Shown piece after piece: positions 41,488-51,807 of a stretch of 64,000 nt of DNA. Within the stretch, counting starts at the first letter, position 1, and each line of letters opens with the position of its first letter. The notes under the pieces were generated by a model, which saw only the letters and a list, made by a program, of their open reading frames with translations, was not told where the DNA came from and did not search any database. The translations under genes and the position numbers were made by a program. The DNA comes from JAIUNP01 sp020161975 (GTDB lineage Bacteria; Pseudomonadota; Alphaproteobacteria; Rhizobiales; Beijerinckiaceae). The stretch covers positions 1 to 64,000 of the forward strand of contig DAIOGK010000018.1 in NCBI GenBank assembly GCA_036745275.1, written 5' to 3'.

Positions 41488-42768
41488 TCAGCGAAGCGCC
41501 TTCAGGGCCGCCTTGCCGGCATAGATCGCGGTATCGCCCAGTTCCTGCTCGATGCGCAGAAGCTGGTTGTACTTCGCCGTCCGGTCTGAACGGGCGAGCG
41601 AACCGGTCTTGATCTGGCCGCAGTTGGTGGCGACCGCGAGATCGGCAATGGTCGAATCCTCGGTCTCGCCAGAACGATGTGACATCACGGCGGTGTAGCC
41701 GGCGCGATGGGCCATATCGACCGCCGCCAGCGTCTCTGTCAGCGAACCGATCTGGTTCACCTTGACGAGGATGGAGTTGGCCACACCCTTCTTGATGCCT
41801 TCAGACAGGCGCGTGACATTGGTGACGAAGAGATCGTCGCCAACGAGCTGGCACCTGGTACCGATCTTGTCGGTCAGCTTCTTCCAGCCCTCCCAGTCAT
41901 CCTCGCTCATGCCATCCTCGATGGTGACGATCGGATATTCGCCGACAAGCTTGGCGAGATAATCGACCTGCTGGTCAATGGAGCGCGACTTGCCCTCGCC
42001 ATGGTAGTCATAGACGCCGTTCTTGAAGAACTCGGTCGAGGCGCAATCAAGACCGATGTACATCTCGTGGCCCGGCTTGAAACCGGCCTGCTCGATGGCC
42101 TTCATCACGAAATCAAGCGCCGCCTCGGCACTCGGCAGGTTCGGGGCAAAGCCGCCCTCGTCGCCAACATTGGTGTTGTGGCCGGCCTTCTTCAACGCAC
42201 CCTTGAGGGTGTGAAACACCTCCGCGCCCCAGCGTAGCGCTTCCGAAAAGCTCTCGGCACCGGCGGGCAGGATCATGAATTCCTGAAAGTCGATGGGGTT
42301 GTCTGCATGGGCGCCGCCGTTGACGATGTTCATCATCGGCACCGGCAGGACGCGGGCAGCGGCGCCGCCGACGTAGCGATACAGCGGCAGGCCGCGCGCA
42401 TCCGCCGCCGCCTTCGCCACCGCGAGCGAAACGCCGAGAATGGCATTGGCGCCGAGCTTCTTCTTGTTCGGCGTGCCATCAAGATCGAGCAGCACCTGAT
42501 CGATGCCGACCTGATCTTCCGCATCCATGCCGGTCAGCGCATCATTGATCTCGGAATTGACGTGCTCGACGGCGCGCTGCACGCCCTTGCCCATGTAGCG
42601 CTTGCCGCCGTCGCGCAGTTCAACCGCCTCATGCGCGCCGGTCGATGCGCCCGAGGGCACGGCCGCACGGCCCATCGACCCGTCCTCAAGCGTCACATCC
42701 ACCTCGACGGTGGGGTTGCCGCGGCTATCGAGAATTTCGCGCGCGAGAACGTCAACGATAATGGTCAT
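41488..42768 (-). CDS. eno: Enolase
   Basis: It interconverts 2-phosphoglycerate and phosphoenolpyruvate, and is a likely RNA degradosome partner in some bacteria. The 426-residue sequence is fully canonical: EILDSRGNPTVEVDV, PSGASTGAHEAVELRDG, MNIVNGGAHADNPIDFQEFM, VGDEGGFAPNL, the metal-binding IVTIEDGMSEDDWEGW, VGDDLFVTN, and MSHRSGETEDSTIADLAV. ATG 42768 is preceded by AGAGG. A promoter candidate lies at 42807-42835. Confidence 0.98.
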   Translation of the reverse strand: MTIIVDVLAREILDSRGNPTVEVDVTLEDGSMGRAAVPSGASTGAHEAVELRDGGKRYMGKGVQRAVEHVNSEINDALTGMDAEDQVGIDQVLLDLDGTPNKKKLGANAILGVSLAVAKAAADARGLPLYRYVGGAAARVLPVPMMNIVNGGAHADNPIDFQEFMILPAGAESFSEALRWGAEVFHTLKGALKKAGHNTNVGDEGGFAPNLPSAEAALDFVMKAIEQAGFKPGHEMYIGLDCASTEFFKNGVYDYHGEGKSRSIDQQVDYLAKLVGEYPIVTIEDGMSEDDWEGWKKLTDKIGTRCQLVGDDLFVTNVTRLSEGIKKGVANSILVKVNQIGSLTETLAAVDMAHRAGYTAVMSHRSGETEDSTIADLAVATNCGQIKTGSLARSDRTAKYNQLLRIEQELGDTAIYAGKAALKALR

Positions 42769-42806
42769 GGGGGCCTCTTTTGCAGAAATGCGGAATTCGG
42801 GATGCC

Positions 42807-42835
42807 TTCTAGCCCTGAACGGCCCCGGTGCAAAG
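42807..42835 (-). promoter_or_regulatory. Possible eno promoter
   Basis: Minus-strand CTTTGC (42835-42830), 17-nt spacer, CTAGAA (42812-42807), giving a start about 30 nt before the eno ATG. Confidence 0.45.
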
Positions 42836-42932
42836 ACCGCAATGGCCGCGTCGTGAAGGGATTGTTAGCATTGTGGGGCGATAGCGCGCGCGCCGCAACC
42901 TTTTCGCAAAGCCCGTTCGTCAGACTGGCCGC

Positions 42933-43487
42933 ATGACAAAGCTGCTTTCCCGCCGTTCTGCCCTGACGCTGGGCGCAGGTGCCGCCCTTGCCACGCCGCT
43001 CGGCGCCTGCTGGCGCTCGCAGGCCGAAGTGACCGATCCGCTGCCGGAACAGGCATTCGCGCCCGTTCCGGGCGTCGCCGGACGCGGCCTTGTTCCGCTG
43101 CCGCCGGTCGATATTGCCCGGTTCGACAATCGCGTCACGCTGCTCCATGTCTGGGCAACCTGGTGTCCCACCTGCCGCGCCGAACGCGAGGTGATCGCCA
43201 CCCTCGTCGACGATACGCGCTATACGCTCGCGGGGCTCGCCTGGCGCGATGATCCTGAAAAGGTGCGCGCCTATCTGGCCAGCATCGGCAATCCTTACGC
43301 CGAACTGTCGCTGGACGATGGCTATGCAAAATCGAAGCTGCGGCTGGTGGGCGTGCCGACCACCTTCGTCATCGGCCGCGACCGCAGGATCGTGAAACGC
43401 CTCACCGGGCCGCTCACTGTGGACAGGATCACTCTGGAACTCAGGCCCGCCATCCGCACGGCGCTGGAGATACCGCCAACGGCGTGA
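42933..43487 (+). CDS. TlpA/ResA-like thiol-disulfide redoxin, predicted Tat lipoprotein
   Basis: This is a 184-residue protein with a thioredoxin fold. The active site is WATWCPTCRAE; the cis-Pro region is VGVPTTFVIGRDRRIVKRLTG. The N-terminus shows a twin-Arg signal (RRSALTLGAGAALATP) followed by a lipobox-like LGAC, suggesting a folded, lipid-anchored periplasmic protein. It resembles CcmG/DsbE, which reduces apocytochrome c, but no ccm genes are nearby, so the partner is unknown. It is divergent from eno. Confidence 0.85.
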   Translation: MTKLLSRRSALTLGAGAALATPLGACWRSQAEVTDPLPEQAFAPVPGVAGRGLVPLPPVDIARFDNRVTLLHVWATWCPTCRAEREVIATLVDDTRYTLAGLAWRDDPEKVRAYLASIGNPYAELSLDDGYAKSKLRLVGVPTTFVIGRDRRIVKRLTGPLTVDRITLELRPAIRTALEIPPTA

Positions 43488-43540
43488 CTGCCGCTTGGCT
43501 TTCTCTTGGCAGCAGCGCCGGCCCATGCTGTTAAGGAGGC

Positions 43541-44443
43541 ATGACCGAGCGCCCCAAGCCCCCTGTTTCCAAGTCCCCTGTTTCCAGGCCCCCCGCCCCG
43601 ATCCGCCATGCTGATGCCGAGGCGGAACTGGCGCAATTGCTGACCATCATGGCCGCCCTGCGTACACCCGTCACTGGCTGCCCGTGGGATCTTGAGCAGA
43701 ATTTCCGCACCATCGCGCCCTACACCATCGAGGAAGCCTATGAGGTTGTCGATGCGGTCGAACGCGACGATATGGTCGATCTCGTCGATGAGTTGGGCGA
43801 TCTGCTGCTTCAGGTGGTCTTTCATGCGCGGCTGGCTGAAGAAGCAGGGCACTTTGACTTTGCGGCGGTGGCGCGCGCCATCAACACCAAGATGGTGCGG
43901 CGTCATCCACATGTGTTCGGGGATGGCGCGGCGCGCGATGCTGGGATGGTGAAAGCCGCGTGGGCGGCGATCAAAGCTGAGGAGAAAGCCGAAAAAGCCG
44001 CCCGCCGTGGCGATGCTGCCCAGCCCGGCACCTTACCCGCCGATAGTGTGCTCGCCGGTGTGCCAACTGCCTTGCCTGGTCTTACCCGCGCCGTGAAGTT
44101 ACAGGACAAGGCCGGCACGGTCGGTTTTGACTGGAACGATCCCCGCGCGGTCATCGCCAAGATTCGCGAGGAACTCGCCGAGGTCGAGGAGGTGCTGGAT
44201 GCCTCCGACGCGCGCAAGAACGAGGAGGTGGGCGATCTCCTGTTCGTGGTCGCCAATCTCGCGCGGCACCTGAAGGTGGATGCCGAAGGCGCCCTGCGCG
44301 ATGCGAACGCGAAGTTCATCCGCCGCTTCCGGCACATTGAAACAAGCCTGGCGGCAGAGGGCCGTTCGTTGTCGGGCGCCAGCCTGGACGAGATGGAAGG
44401 GCTTTGGCAGGCGGCAAAGGGCCTCGAACCCGGACGCGGCTGA
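43541..44443 (+). CDS. mazG: Nucleoside triphosphate pyrophosphohydrolase MazG
   Basis: It hydrolyses (d)NTPs to monophosphates, a house-cleaning role. The 300-residue protein has two MazG domains: N-terminal GCPWDLEQNFRTIAPY, EEAYEVVDAVERDD and DELGDLLLQVVFHA; C-terminal REELAEVEEVLD with EEVGDLLFVVANLARHL. Two features are odd. AAGGAGG ends only 1 nt before the ATG, which is very close. Residues 6-18 (KPPVSKSPVSRPP) are encoded by a 15-bp imperfect tandem repeat. Both domains are intact. Confidence 0.95.
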   Translation: MTERPKPPVSKSPVSRPPAPIRHADAEAELAQLLTIMAALRTPVTGCPWDLEQNFRTIAPYTIEEAYEVVDAVERDDMVDLVDELGDLLLQVVFHARLAEEAGHFDFAAVARAINTKMVRRHPHVFGDGAARDAGMVKAAWAAIKAEEKAEKAARRGDAAQPGTLPADSVLAGVPTALPGLTRAVKLQDKAGTVGFDWNDPRAVIAKIREELAEVEEVLDASDARKNEEVGDLLFVVANLARHLKVDAEGALRDANAKFIRRFRHIETSLAAEGRSLSGASLDEMEGLWQAAKGLEPGRG

Positions 44444-44488
44444 CACCGCCACACCATCATCGGACACGCTTGAAAGCTCTGCTCTGCC

Positions 44489-44950
44489 CTACCCTGCCCG
44501 CGCCTTCGCCAGCGCGTCGGCGCGCTCTTCGAAGGCTTCGGCCATCTTGCCGAACAGGCGGTTGAATACCGATCCCGCGAGCATCTCGAAGGCCCGGCTC
44601 TTGAAGGCGTAGTCGATGGAAAAATCGACATCTGACGCGCCATTGCCGGCATCGCGGAAGCCCCAGCGGTTATCAAGGCTTCGGAATGGCCCTTCCACAT
44701 ACTGCACTGTGATGCGCATCCGCTCCTGATCGGGCAGGACGCGGGAGACGAAGTTTTCGGATACGGGACCATAGCCGACGGTCATCTGGGCAATCAGGCT
44801 CGGATTGCCATCCGGCTGGACAGCCCGGCGCAGCACCTTCAGCCCGGTGCAATAGGGCAGGAATTCCGGATAGCGCTCCACATCCGCCACCAGCGCGAAC
44901 ATATCTGCCGCCGGATGGTTGACGCGGCGCGTTGACTGAAAAAACGGCAT
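44489..44950 (-). CDS. COQ10/RatA-type START-like protein
   Basis: This is a 153-residue protein of the SRPBCC/polyketide cyclase fold. It matches the COQ10/RatA family: MPFFQSTRRVNHPAADMFAL, VERYPEFLPYCTGLKV and the C-terminal ML.GSVFNRLFGKM.EAFEERA pattern. Mitochondrial COQ10 binds ubiquinone and supports respiration; RatA in E. coli was reported to block ribosome subunit joining. Genome context does not decide between these; the ubiquinone role is more likely in an alphaproteobacterium. ATG 44950 is the family start, with a G-rich ribosome site (GAGGGGG). Confidence 0.9.
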   Translation of the reverse strand: MPFFQSTRRVNHPAADMFALVADVERYPEFLPYCTGLKVLRRAVQPDGNPSLIAQMTVGYGPVSENFVSRVLPDQERMRITVQYVEGPFRSLDNRWGFRDAGNGASDVDFSIDYAFKSRAFEMLAGSVFNRLFGKMAEAFEERADALAKARAG

Positions 44951-44996
44951 GAATCGCGCCCCCTCACCATTCCTATAGGTGGTGACGATGCTCCGT

Positions 44997-47012
44997 TCAA
45001 CGTTCCCGCCATTTGGCAATCAGCGCATCAAGAACGCTTGCCTGATCATCGCTCCAGGCTGGTTGCCCGGCAGGTGGTTGCGTTGCAACCCAGTCCTCGC
45101 TCTTGCCAAGCGCCCCGAAAGCCGCAGAATTTCCGGCCAGAGCGGCTACGGTCGGCTGATAGAGGTAGGGTCCGGCTTCGGGATCGTCCTCATCGTTCAG
45201 CAGCATCTTCAGGCCGGCACTGGCGGCGGTGGCGGCAACCACCTCCTGTAGTCGCAGGTGATTGTTGGAAATATGCAGCACGATCAACCCGTTGTCCCCC
45301 ACACGTTCGCGATAGATCGCTAGAGCCTCGCGGGTGAGAAGATGCACGGGGATCGCATCCGATGAGAAGGCATCGATCACGAGAATGTCGAAAGTCTGCC
45401 TGCTCGCGGCGAGCTTCTGCCGCGCGTCACCCAGCACGATTTCCGCCTTGGGCGCGCACCGGTCGAGAAACGTGAACTTCGTGGTATCCTTGGCGATATC
45501 CACCACAGTCTGGTCGATCTCGAAAATCGTGATCTGATCCATCGGTTCGGCCAGACAGGCAATGGACCCGGTGCCGAGCCCGACGATTCCGATGCGCAAG
45601 GCGCTGCCGCCGCGTTTGGCGCGCGCAGCATCGATGGCTTCGGAGATCGGCGATTCCTCGTGATAATACGTCAGAGGCACCGGCTTTCCCGTCTCGCCCA
45701 CCCTCTGCGCGCCATGGATTTCCGTGCCATTGCGCAGGATGCGGAACCGGCCGTCGCCGCTGACTTCCACTGTGTGCACGCCATAAAAACTGCGTCGCGT
45801 TTCGCGGGAAGCAACGCCTGGCAGCAGAACCTGCCAGACGGCCAGCAACAGCGCGAGGGCAATTGCCACCACCACACGCCAGCGCGGCAGCGCGATCGTG
45901 GCCGCAATCAGCACCAGCGGATATTCCATAACCGACGAGAACAGAACGGGCGCCAGCAACGCAGCGGCGATGCCCCCCGCCATGCCACCGGCCGAGAGCA
46001 CCAGATAAAACGCCGTGAGCTGCGTGGCGTCGGGCCGCAGTTCCGCCAGCCGCGCATGACAGGCCATGGCAAGGATGAAGAAGCCGACAAGTTGCAGCAG
46101 CACATCAGCCATCACGCCAAAACTCAGTTTGAAGGCAACGACGATACCCACAACAAAAAGTGCCGGCAGCAGCGCCCATTCCACCAGCGGGTGGATGCGC
46201 CGGCCATTCGCGCCGAAAACGATGATGAAGCTGAGCAGGTAAAGCGCCAGCGGTGCCACCCAGAGAAAGGGTGCGGCTGCGACATCGGTGGAAAGATGCG
46301 CCGTAACCGCGACAAGCGCCGCCGAAGGAATGGCCGCCAGCGGCAGCCATTTCAGAATCAATGCGGTTTTCGGCCAGGCAACACCGGTCTCCGCGCGCCC
46401 GCCGTTCCGGGCCAGGCCGCCGGCCAGCGCAACCAGAAGGACCAGCACGGAATAGCCCATGGCCCATCCCCGCGTCTGTTCGGCCAATCCCGCCGTCCGT
46501 TCGACCACCAGGGGATAGGCCGCAAGCGCGCCAAGGCTGCCGGCATTGCTGGCGGCATAGAGTGGCCAGGGATTGTTGGCCCCCGGAAGCCCCGAACGGA
46601 GAAGCCACGCCTGGAGCAGCGGCGCATTGGCCGCCAGCGCCACGAATGGCAGGCCCAGCGACTGCACCAGCACACTCAGAAGCGTGGCCACCTCGCCCGC
46701 CCCTTCCAGGCCGGGCCGGACGATGGGCGGCAGCATCAGGGCACCAAGCGCCAGCACGCCAACATGAACCATCGCCGCGACGCGAACCGGCAACGTGCTT
46801 GTCAGCACATGGGCGTAAAGGTACCCGGCGAGCATGGCGCCCTGGAAAAACACCAGCGCTACCGACCAGACCGAGGCCGAACCACCAAAACGCGGCAACA
46901 CCATGCGCGCGAACATCGGCTCGACCAGAAAAATCAGGCTGGCGCTGAGGATGATGGCGAACACAAAGACAAGCGTACCCCAGGCTCCGGCGCCGTTCTT
47001 TTTCTCCGCCAA
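44997..47012 (-). CDS. Membrane protein fused to a spermidine-synthase-like domain
   Basis: This is a 671-residue two-part protein. Residues 1-405 contain about 11 membrane helices (MFS-like, beginning LVFVFAIILSASLIFLVEPM). Residues about 410-671 form a Rossmann methyltransferase fold like SpeE: YYHEESPISEAI, IGIVGLGTGSIACLAEP, ITIFEIDQTVVDIAKD, ILVIDAFSSDAIP. This fused MFS/spermidine-synthase architecture is widespread, but its substrate is unknown; true polyamine synthesis is doubtful without biochemical proof. The start overlaps no neighbour; the COQ10-like gene follows 46 nt downstream on the same strand. Confidence 0.88.
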   Translation of the reverse strand: MAEKKNGAGAWGTLVFVFAIILSASLIFLVEPMFARMVLPRFGGSASVWSVALVFFQGAMLAGYLYAHVLTSTLPVRVAAMVHVGVLALGALMLPPIVRPGLEGAGEVATLLSVLVQSLGLPFVALAANAPLLQAWLLRSGLPGANNPWPLYAASNAGSLGALAAYPLVVERTAGLAEQTRGWAMGYSVLVLLVALAGGLARNGGRAETGVAWPKTALILKWLPLAAIPSAALVAVTAHLSTDVAAAPFLWVAPLALYLLSFIIVFGANGRRIHPLVEWALLPALFVVGIVVAFKLSFGVMADVLLQLVGFFILAMACHARLAELRPDATQLTAFYLVLSAGGMAGGIAAALLAPVLFSSVMEYPLVLIAATIALPRWRVVVAIALALLLAVWQVLLPGVASRETRRSFYGVHTVEVSGDGRFRILRNGTEIHGAQRVGETGKPVPLTYYHEESPISEAIDAARAKRGGSALRIGIVGLGTGSIACLAEPMDQITIFEIDQTVVDIAKDTTKFTFLDRCAPKAEIVLGDARQKLAASRQTFDILVIDAFSSDAIPVHLLTREALAIYRERVGDNGLIVLHISNNHLRLQEVVAATAASAGLKMLLNDEDDPEAGPYLYQPTVAALAGNSAAFGALGKSEDWVATQPPAGQPAWSDDQASVLDALIAKWRER

Positions 47013-47118
47013 TGCATCACTCCTTCCAGACGCGCAGCGATAGAGCAGATTGATTCTGTACGGAACCTGTCTGACGAGAATGTGCCGTCCTGAAGGATTG
47101 AAGCTGTCTTGCCCATGG

Positions 47119-47151
47119 GCGCGGACCGTCCATCATGCAGACGGTCCGCGC
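47119..47151 (-). terminator. Strong hairpin after frmA
   Basis: Twelve-bp perfect stem GCGCGGACCGTC / GACGGTCCGCGC with a 9-nt loop, 12 nt past the frmA stop. No T run follows on the minus strand (CCATGGGC), so it may stabilise the mRNA 3' end or assist factor-dependent termination. Confidence 0.5.
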
Positions 47152-47162
47152 GGGCTCATCAC

Positions 47163-48278
<1,116 letters not shown>

Positions 48279-48411
48279 CGGGGCGTTCCAATTGGTTCTT
48301 GGCAACAGTTTCAGGGCGCACCGGCAAAGGGCTTACGGCGCTTCGCGAGTGTCCAACGCGGTGCGGCGATTTGCAATGGCGCTTCGGCGCCACCTCTCAT
48401 AAAACACCGGA

Positions 48412-49632
48412 ATGTCCGTTCAACGCTCCATTGCCATTATCGGTGCCGGCCCCGCCGGTCTGTTCGCCGCCGAACGGCTGGCTGCCGCGGGGCTTGCCGT
48501 CACGGTTTATGATCGCATGGCGAGCCCGGCGCGCAAATTTCTGTTCGCGGGGCGTGGCGGGCTGAATCTCACCCATTCCGAGCCCCTTTCCCAGTTGCTG
48601 GCGCGCTACCATAGCGGTGGCCCGGCGCTCGCCGCAGCCATCACGGCCTTTCCGCCCGAAGCACTCCGGCAATGGGCGGAGGGACTGGGCGAGGCAACCT
48701 TCACCGGCACCTCGGGCCGCATTTTCCCAAAGAGTTTCAAGGCCACCCCCCTGTTGCGTGCCTGGTTGCGGCGACTGGAAGCGGCGGGCGTGACCTTCTG
48801 CATGAATCACCGCTGGACCGGCTGGACCACAGCGGGCGCGCTCACCTTCGAGGCTCCCGGCGGCAAAGTGCAGGTGAAAACACCGGCCACGCTGCTCGCG
48901 CTTGGCGGTGCGAGCTGGCCGCGTCTGGGCTCCGACGGTGGCTGGCAGGCAATTCTCCGCGCGGCAGGCGTTCCACTGACCCCGCTTTCGCCTTCAAATG
49001 CCGGCGTTGCAATCCACTGGTCGGACGCGCTGCGCCTTCGCCATGAGGGCGCACCGCTGAAAGGCGTGGCGTTTTCAATCGCTGGCGTGACCACCCGCGC
49101 CGAAGCCGTGATCACCCGCAACGGCCTGGAGGGTGGCGCAATCTATGCGCTGTCTGCGCCGCTCCGCGCGGCGCTCGCCAATAGCGCCGCTGTCCTCACC
49201 CTCGATCTTAGACCGGATACATCCGAACCCGCGCTGGCGGCCCGTCTCGCTGCCGCGAAGAAGGGCGATTCCCTGGCCAATATCCTGCGCAAGCAGGCGG
49301 GCCTTGCGCCCGCCGCCATTGGCCTGTTGCGCGAAGCTGGTGACATGCCGCGCGAACCCGCTGCGCTGGCCGCGCGCATCAAGGCGCTGCCGCTGAACAT
49401 CGCGGCCCTCCAAGGCTTCGAGCGGGCCATTTCAAGTGCTGGCGGCATCCCGTTCGACGCTTTGGATGCGCGGCTCATGCTGAAGGATCGCCCCGGCGTC
49501 TTTGTGGCCGGCGAAATGCTCGATTGGGACGCGCCGACCGGCGGCTATCTGTTGCAGGCCTGCTTTTCCACCGCTTACGCCGCTTCGGAAGGAATCCGGA
49601 CATACGGCAGTGAGACCCCGATAATCGTTTGA
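48412..49632 (+). CDS. TIGR03862/HI0933-type flavoprotein
   Basis: This is a 406-residue FAD-dependent protein of the BaiN/HI0933 superfamily. The FAD-binding motif IIGAGPAGLFAAERLAAAG is at residues 8-26, followed by the hallmark RKFLFAGRGGLNLTHSE, ALGGASWPRLGSDGGWQ and the C-terminal FVAGEMLDWDAPTGGYLLQ. Enzyme activity is not established. The TGA at 49630-49632 lies within a 15-bp tandem repeat that continues toward recG. Confidence 0.9.
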   Translation: MSVQRSIAIIGAGPAGLFAAERLAAAGLAVTVYDRMASPARKFLFAGRGGLNLTHSEPLSQLLARYHSGGPALAAAITAFPPEALRQWAEGLGEATFTGTSGRIFPKSFKATPLLRAWLRRLEAAGVTFCMNHRWTGWTTAGALTFEAPGGKVQVKTPATLLALGGASWPRLGSDGGWQAILRAAGVPLTPLSPSNAGVAIHWSDALRLRHEGAPLKGVAFSIAGVTTRAEAVITRNGLEGGAIYALSAPLRAALANSAAVLTLDLRPDTSEPALAARLAAAKKGDSLANILRKQAGLAPAAIGLLREAGDMPREPAALAARIKALPLNIAALQGFERAISSAGGIPFDALDARLMLKDRPGVFVAGEMLDWDAPTGGYLLQACFSTAYAASEGIRTYGSETPIIV

Positions 49633-49665
49633 CCTCTGGACGGTTGACCTCTGGACGGTTGACCT
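49629..49665. repeat. 15-bp tandem repeat before recG
   Basis: The unit TTGACCTCTGGACGG occurs twice in a row, plus a 7-bp third copy. It begins in the stop codon of the flavoprotein gene. Each unit offers a TTGACC that could serve as a -35. Confidence 0.85.
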
Positions 49666-49693
49666 GCCCCCGCCCCATAGCTCACATCAAGCG

Positions 49694-51790
49694 ATGCGCC
49701 CCGCCCTGCTCGATCCCCTGTTTTCGCTGGTTGCCCGCCTGACGGGCGTTGGTCCGAAAACCGCGCCGCTATTCGACCGGCTGACCGACCATGCCGGCGC
49801 GCGGCTGATCGATCTCCTGTTCCACCTGCCCTCCGGCACCATCGACCGTCGGCTGGTGCCTGATCTGGCGAGCGCACCGATCGGTCAGCCAACCACCGTG
49901 CGCGTCCGCATTGAGGACCATCGCGCGCCGTCCGGCAGCCGCTCGCGTGCGCCGTGGCGGGTGCTGACCGGCGACAACACCGGCGATCTGACGCTGGTCT
50001 TTTTCCGCACCTTTGCCGGCCAGATGGAAAAGCAGTTCCCGATCGGCGCCGAGCGCATCGTCTCCGGCACAATCGAACTGTTCGACGGTTTCCGCCAGAT
50101 GACGCATCCCGACCGGGTGCTGCCGGTCTCGGAGCTTGACACGCTGCCCCTGTTCGAGCCGGTCTATCCGCTGACCGAAGGACTCACCGCGCGCCGCGTT
50201 CATGCGACCGTTGTGGCCGCGCTGGAACGGACCCCCGCCCTGCCCGAATGGCTCGCCCCCGCAACCATGACGCAGGAGGATTGGCCGACCTTCCGCGAGG
50301 CGCTCTACGATCTCCACAACCCTGAAACCGCCACCAGCCCGGAAACCGACACACCGGCTCTCACGCGCCTTGCCTATGACGAGTTGCTGGCAAGCCAGCT
50401 TGCGCTCGTGCTGATGCGCAGCCGTATGAAATCAGCAGCCGGACGCGCCACCACCGGCGACGGGCGGTTGCAGCGGGCAATCCTTGCGGCCCTGCCCTAC
50501 AGCCTGACGGGCGCACAGGCCCGCGCTGTCGCCGCCATCGAAGCCGATATGGCGACCGGTGAGCGGATGCTGCGCCTGCTTCAGGGCGATGTCGGCTCGG
50601 GCAAGACCATCGTGGCGTTGCTGGCCATGGCCCGGGCCGTCGAGGCGGGCCGACAAGCAGCACTGATGGCGCCCACGGATATTCTGGCCCGCCAACACTT
50701 CGAGCGGCTGGCTCCATTATGCGCCGCTGCCGGCATCCGCACAGCAGTGCTGACCGGACGAGCCAGAACCAGTGAGCGCAATGCGATCCTCGCAGGGCTT
50801 GCGGACGGCAGCATCGACGTCGTGATGGGCACCCATGCGTTGTTTCAGGATGATGTCGCCTTCCGTGATCTCGCCCTCGCCGTGGTGGACGAACAGCATC
50901 GCTTCGGCGTGCACCAGCGTCTCGCCCTGAGCCGGAAGGGCGGCGCGACCGACCTGCTCGTGATGACTGCGACGCCGATACCGCGTTCGCTGGTGCTCAC
51001 CTATTTTGGCGACATGGACGTGTCCATTCTCGATGAGAAGCCGGCAGGTCGCCAGCCTATCGATACCCGGCTGATTGATCTTGAGCGGATCGGCGATGTC
51101 GTGGACGGCATTGGCCGGGCCATGGCCGGCGGCGCCCGCGTCTACTGGGTCTGCCCGTTGGTGGGCGAGAGCGAAACCTCCGATCTTGCCGCCGCCGAAG
51201 CCCGGTTCGAGGATATCCAGAAGATTTTCGGCCCGCGCGTTGGCCTGCTGCACGGGCAGATGAAGGGCGCGGACAAGGATGAGGCGATGCGCCGTTTCGC
51301 CGCCGGCGAAACCAGCCTGCTGGTCGCCACCACGGTGATCGAGGTCGGCGTTGACGTGCCGGAAGCAACCGTGATGGTCATCGAGCACGCAGAGCGTTTC
51401 GGTTTGGCGCAACTGCACCAGTTGCGCGGGCGTGTGGGACGCGGCGCGGGGCGTTCGGTCTGTCTGCTGCTCTACAAGGGCCCATTGGGCGAAACCGCAG
51501 GCGCACGGCTGAAGATCATGCGCGAGACGGAGGACGGCTTCCGCATCGCCGAAGAGGACCTGCGCCTGCGCGGTGAAGGCGACGTGCTCGGCACGCGCCA
51601 GTCGGGCAGCCCGGGCTTCCGCATTGCGCGGCTGGAGCGGCACGGCAAACTGTTACGCATGGCGCGGCAGGATGCTGAACTCGCGCTGACCGTCGATCCG
51701 GATCTCACCTCCCCGCGCGGCGAAGCGCTGCGGCTGCTACTTTTTCTCTTTGAGCGCGACGACGCCGTGCGGCTGTTCCGCGCGGGATGA
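49694..51790 (+). CDS. recG: ATP-dependent DNA helicase RecG
   Basis: RecG regresses stalled forks and branch-migrates Holliday junctions. The 698-residue protein has an N-terminal wedge/OB-fold (LPSGTIDRRLVPDL, VRVRIEDHRAP), Walker A GDVGSGKT near residue 299, the DEQH box (VVDEQHRFGVHQR, about 397-409), TATPIPRSLVLTYFGDMDVS, and the C-terminal helicase half with LLHGQMKGADKD, ATTVIEVGVDVPEA and QLHQLRGRVGRG. It is complete. It overlaps the next ORF's upstream ATG as ATGA. Confidence 0.97.
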   Translation: MRPALLDPLFSLVARLTGVGPKTAPLFDRLTDHAGARLIDLLFHLPSGTIDRRLVPDLASAPIGQPTTVRVRIEDHRAPSGSRSRAPWRVLTGDNTGDLTLVFFRTFAGQMEKQFPIGAERIVSGTIELFDGFRQMTHPDRVLPVSELDTLPLFEPVYPLTEGLTARRVHATVVAALERTPALPEWLAPATMTQEDWPTFREALYDLHNPETATSPETDTPALTRLAYDELLASQLALVLMRSRMKSAAGRATTGDGRLQRAILAALPYSLTGAQARAVAAIEADMATGERMLRLLQGDVGSGKTIVALLAMARAVEAGRQAALMAPTDILARQHFERLAPLCAAAGIRTAVLTGRARTSERNAILAGLADGSIDVVMGTHALFQDDVAFRDLALAVVDEQHRFGVHQRLALSRKGGATDLLVMTATPIPRSLVLTYFGDMDVSILDEKPAGRQPIDTRLIDLERIGDVVDGIGRAMAGGARVYWVCPLVGESETSDLAAAEARFEDIQKIFGPRVGLLHGQMKGADKDEAMRRFAAGETSLLVATTVIEVGVDVPEATVMVIEHAERFGLAQLHQLRGRVGRGAGRSVCLLLYKGPLGETAGARLKIMRETEDGFRIAEEDLRLRGEGDVLGTRQSGSPGFRIARLERHGKLLRMARQDAELALTVDPDLTSPRGEALRLLLFLFERDDAVRLFRAG

Positions 51791-51807
51791 CGAACAGGAA
51801 CAATTGC

